DNA from: Candidatus Bathyarchaeota archaeon
GTDB lineage: Archaea; Thermoproteota; CALKCG01; B24; JAGTQN01
Reading direction: 5' to 3'
Assembly: GCA_018396395.1 (NCBI GenBank)
Contig: JAGTQN010000086.1
Span: 1 to 5,179, forward strand
Length of the DNA stretch: 5,179 bases
Position 1 is the first letter of the stretch, and every line of letters starts with the position of its first letter. The notes below the pieces were generated by a model. The model ran no database searches, was not told the origin of the DNA, and was given only the letters and a program-made list of their open reading frames with translations. Shown piece by piece: positions 4,583-5,179 of this stretch. A program made the position numbers and the translations under genes.

Positions 4583-5179
4583 CTATTCAATCATTACTTT
4601 CTTTCCCGAGGCGGCAGACTTGAGGATGGCTTCACAGATCACATCCACTTTCCAGCCATCCTCAAAGGTGGCTGCATAGGGGGCCACGGGTTTATCGTTA
4701 ACAACGCAGTCGAGGAAATGATGAAGTTCGTTGATGAAGGTATGCTCCCAGCCAATGATATGTCCATGGGGCCAGTAAATGTTGTCGATTAAAGGATGAA
4801 AGCTTTCCGTAACGAGGATTTCATGCCATCCCATGATTTGCTTAACGGGCTCGTCGTTTCTGTAAAAGCGGAGTTCATTCAGGCGTTCAAGGTTGAACTC
4901 TATGGAGCCCTTCTCCCCATTAATCTCGAAGTTGTTATAGTTCTTCCGACCTCCTGCGAACCTAGTAGCTTCTAGGGTTCCTGTGGCTCCGTTTGCGAAC
5001 TCCACCGTAGCCTCAAAGGCATCCTCAACTGTTACGGCTCCCTTCCTTGAGGGATCCTCTGGGAGGGGCCTTTCCTTAACGAAGGTCGTCGTTATACCCT
5101 GAACGGCCTTTACTTCGCCCACTAAGAACCTAGCCAAGTCTATGATGTGGGATCCAAGGTCTCCAAGGGGACCGGAGCC
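4583..5179 (-). CDS. Gfo/Idh/MocA-family oxidoreductase, C-terminal half (partial)
   Basis: The frame is open to the right edge, so the 5' part, including the Rossmann NAD(P)-binding domain, lies outside. The visible 198 residues begin GSGPLGDLGSHIIDLARFLVG, the conserved motif whose Asp and His help bind and orient the substrate for hydride transfer. The rest is the alpha/beta substrate-binding domain: FEATVEFANGATGTLEATRF, then INGEKGSIEF (a typical strand-turn), and the closing EDGWKVDVICEAILKSAASGKKVMIE. Members of the family oxidise or reduce sugars, inositols and related polyols using NAD(P). The histidine-rich stretch YWPHGHIIGWEHTF is where the family varies for substrate choice, so the substrate cannot be named. 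A TTG at 5137 inside the frame is not the start, because the essential motif precedes it. The gene lies 151 bases upstream of the decayed PHP gene's ATG and on the same strand, so they may once have been co-transcribed. A weak AATAAAATAGG box lies in the gap. Confidence 0.95.
   Translation of the reverse strand, partial: GSGPLGDLGSHIIDLARFLVGEVKAVQGITTTFVKERPLPEDPSRKGAVTVEDAFEATVEFANGATGTLEATRFAGGRKNYNNFEINGEKGSIEFNLERLNELRFYRNDEPVKQIMGWHEILVTESFHPLIDNIYWPHGHIIGWEHTFINELHHFLDCVVNDKPVAPYAATFEDGWKVDVICEAILKSAASGKKVMIE

Noticed and set aside
5135..5137. TTG as the start of a short Gfo/Idh-like protein
   Set aside because: The frame continues open to the window edge and encodes the conserved GDLGSHIIDLA motif before this codon, so the gene is cut by the window and does not start here.
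1..5179. CRISPR array, defence system, mobile element or other new multi-gene system
   Set aside because: No regularly spaced repeats, transposase, integrase, nuclease-effector pair or terminal inverted repeats were found; the genes are housekeeping or metabolic, plus decayed remnants.

Overview
The window looks archaeal. It encodes a full-length archaeal-type PCNA sliding clamp and a PhoU-family regulator with an N-terminal AbrB/SpoVT-like domain, a fusion common in archaea. The gene starts are preceded by box A (TATA)-like elements such as CTTAAAAG, ATTTAAGT and TTTTTATT. Starts are mixed: ATG, GTG and probably TTG. The exact lineage cannot be fixed from 5 kb. A thermophilic member of the TACK group (for example Bathyarchaeia-like) is my guess only. 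Every recognisable gene lies on the minus strand; only a doubtful edge fragment is on the plus strand.

Layout from left to right. Positions 1-69 are a short open frame on the plus strand, possibly the end of a gene, followed by a T7 run. Positions 85-206 (minus) look like a broken mini zinc-ribbon gene, with CPSC in one frame and FEC in another. Positions 207-432 hold no secure gene. PCNA occupies 433-1179. Its own promoter lies in the 87-bp gap before the sugar-nucleotide nucleotidyltransferase (1267 to about 2019). That enzyme overlaps the end of a 71-residue two-helix membrane protein (2012-2227), so the two probably form a translationally coupled operon. The operon has a box A at 2272-2279 and, just upstream of it, a 7+7 bp palindrome at 2287-2302. 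The rest of the 260-bp gap to 2487 shows nothing I can name. An AbrB-PhoU regulator fills 2488-3459.

Upstream of the regulator, 3535-4431 looks at first like non-coding sequence with a few hypothetical ORFs. It is in fact the fossil of one PHP-domain (CehA-like) metallophosphoesterase gene. Its frames can be stitched together from the N-terminal KGN(L)H motif to the C-terminal SNPI motif, but it has at least five frameshifts, a Trp-to-stop change and lost metal-binding histidines. The right edge (4583-5179) is the C-terminal half of a Gfo/Idh/MocA-family oxidoreductase running off the window.

Functionally, PCNA is replication housekeeping. The nucleotidyltransferase with its membrane partner suggests glycan or glycolipid precursor supply. 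The PhoU protein suggests phosphate or transport control, with no pst genes in view. The oxidoreductase suggests sugar or polyol metabolism, perhaps once alongside the now-dead PHP phosphoesterase. I see no CRISPR array, transposase, rRNA or tRNA. The most notable point is gene decay: one certain and one probable pseudogene among otherwise intact genes.
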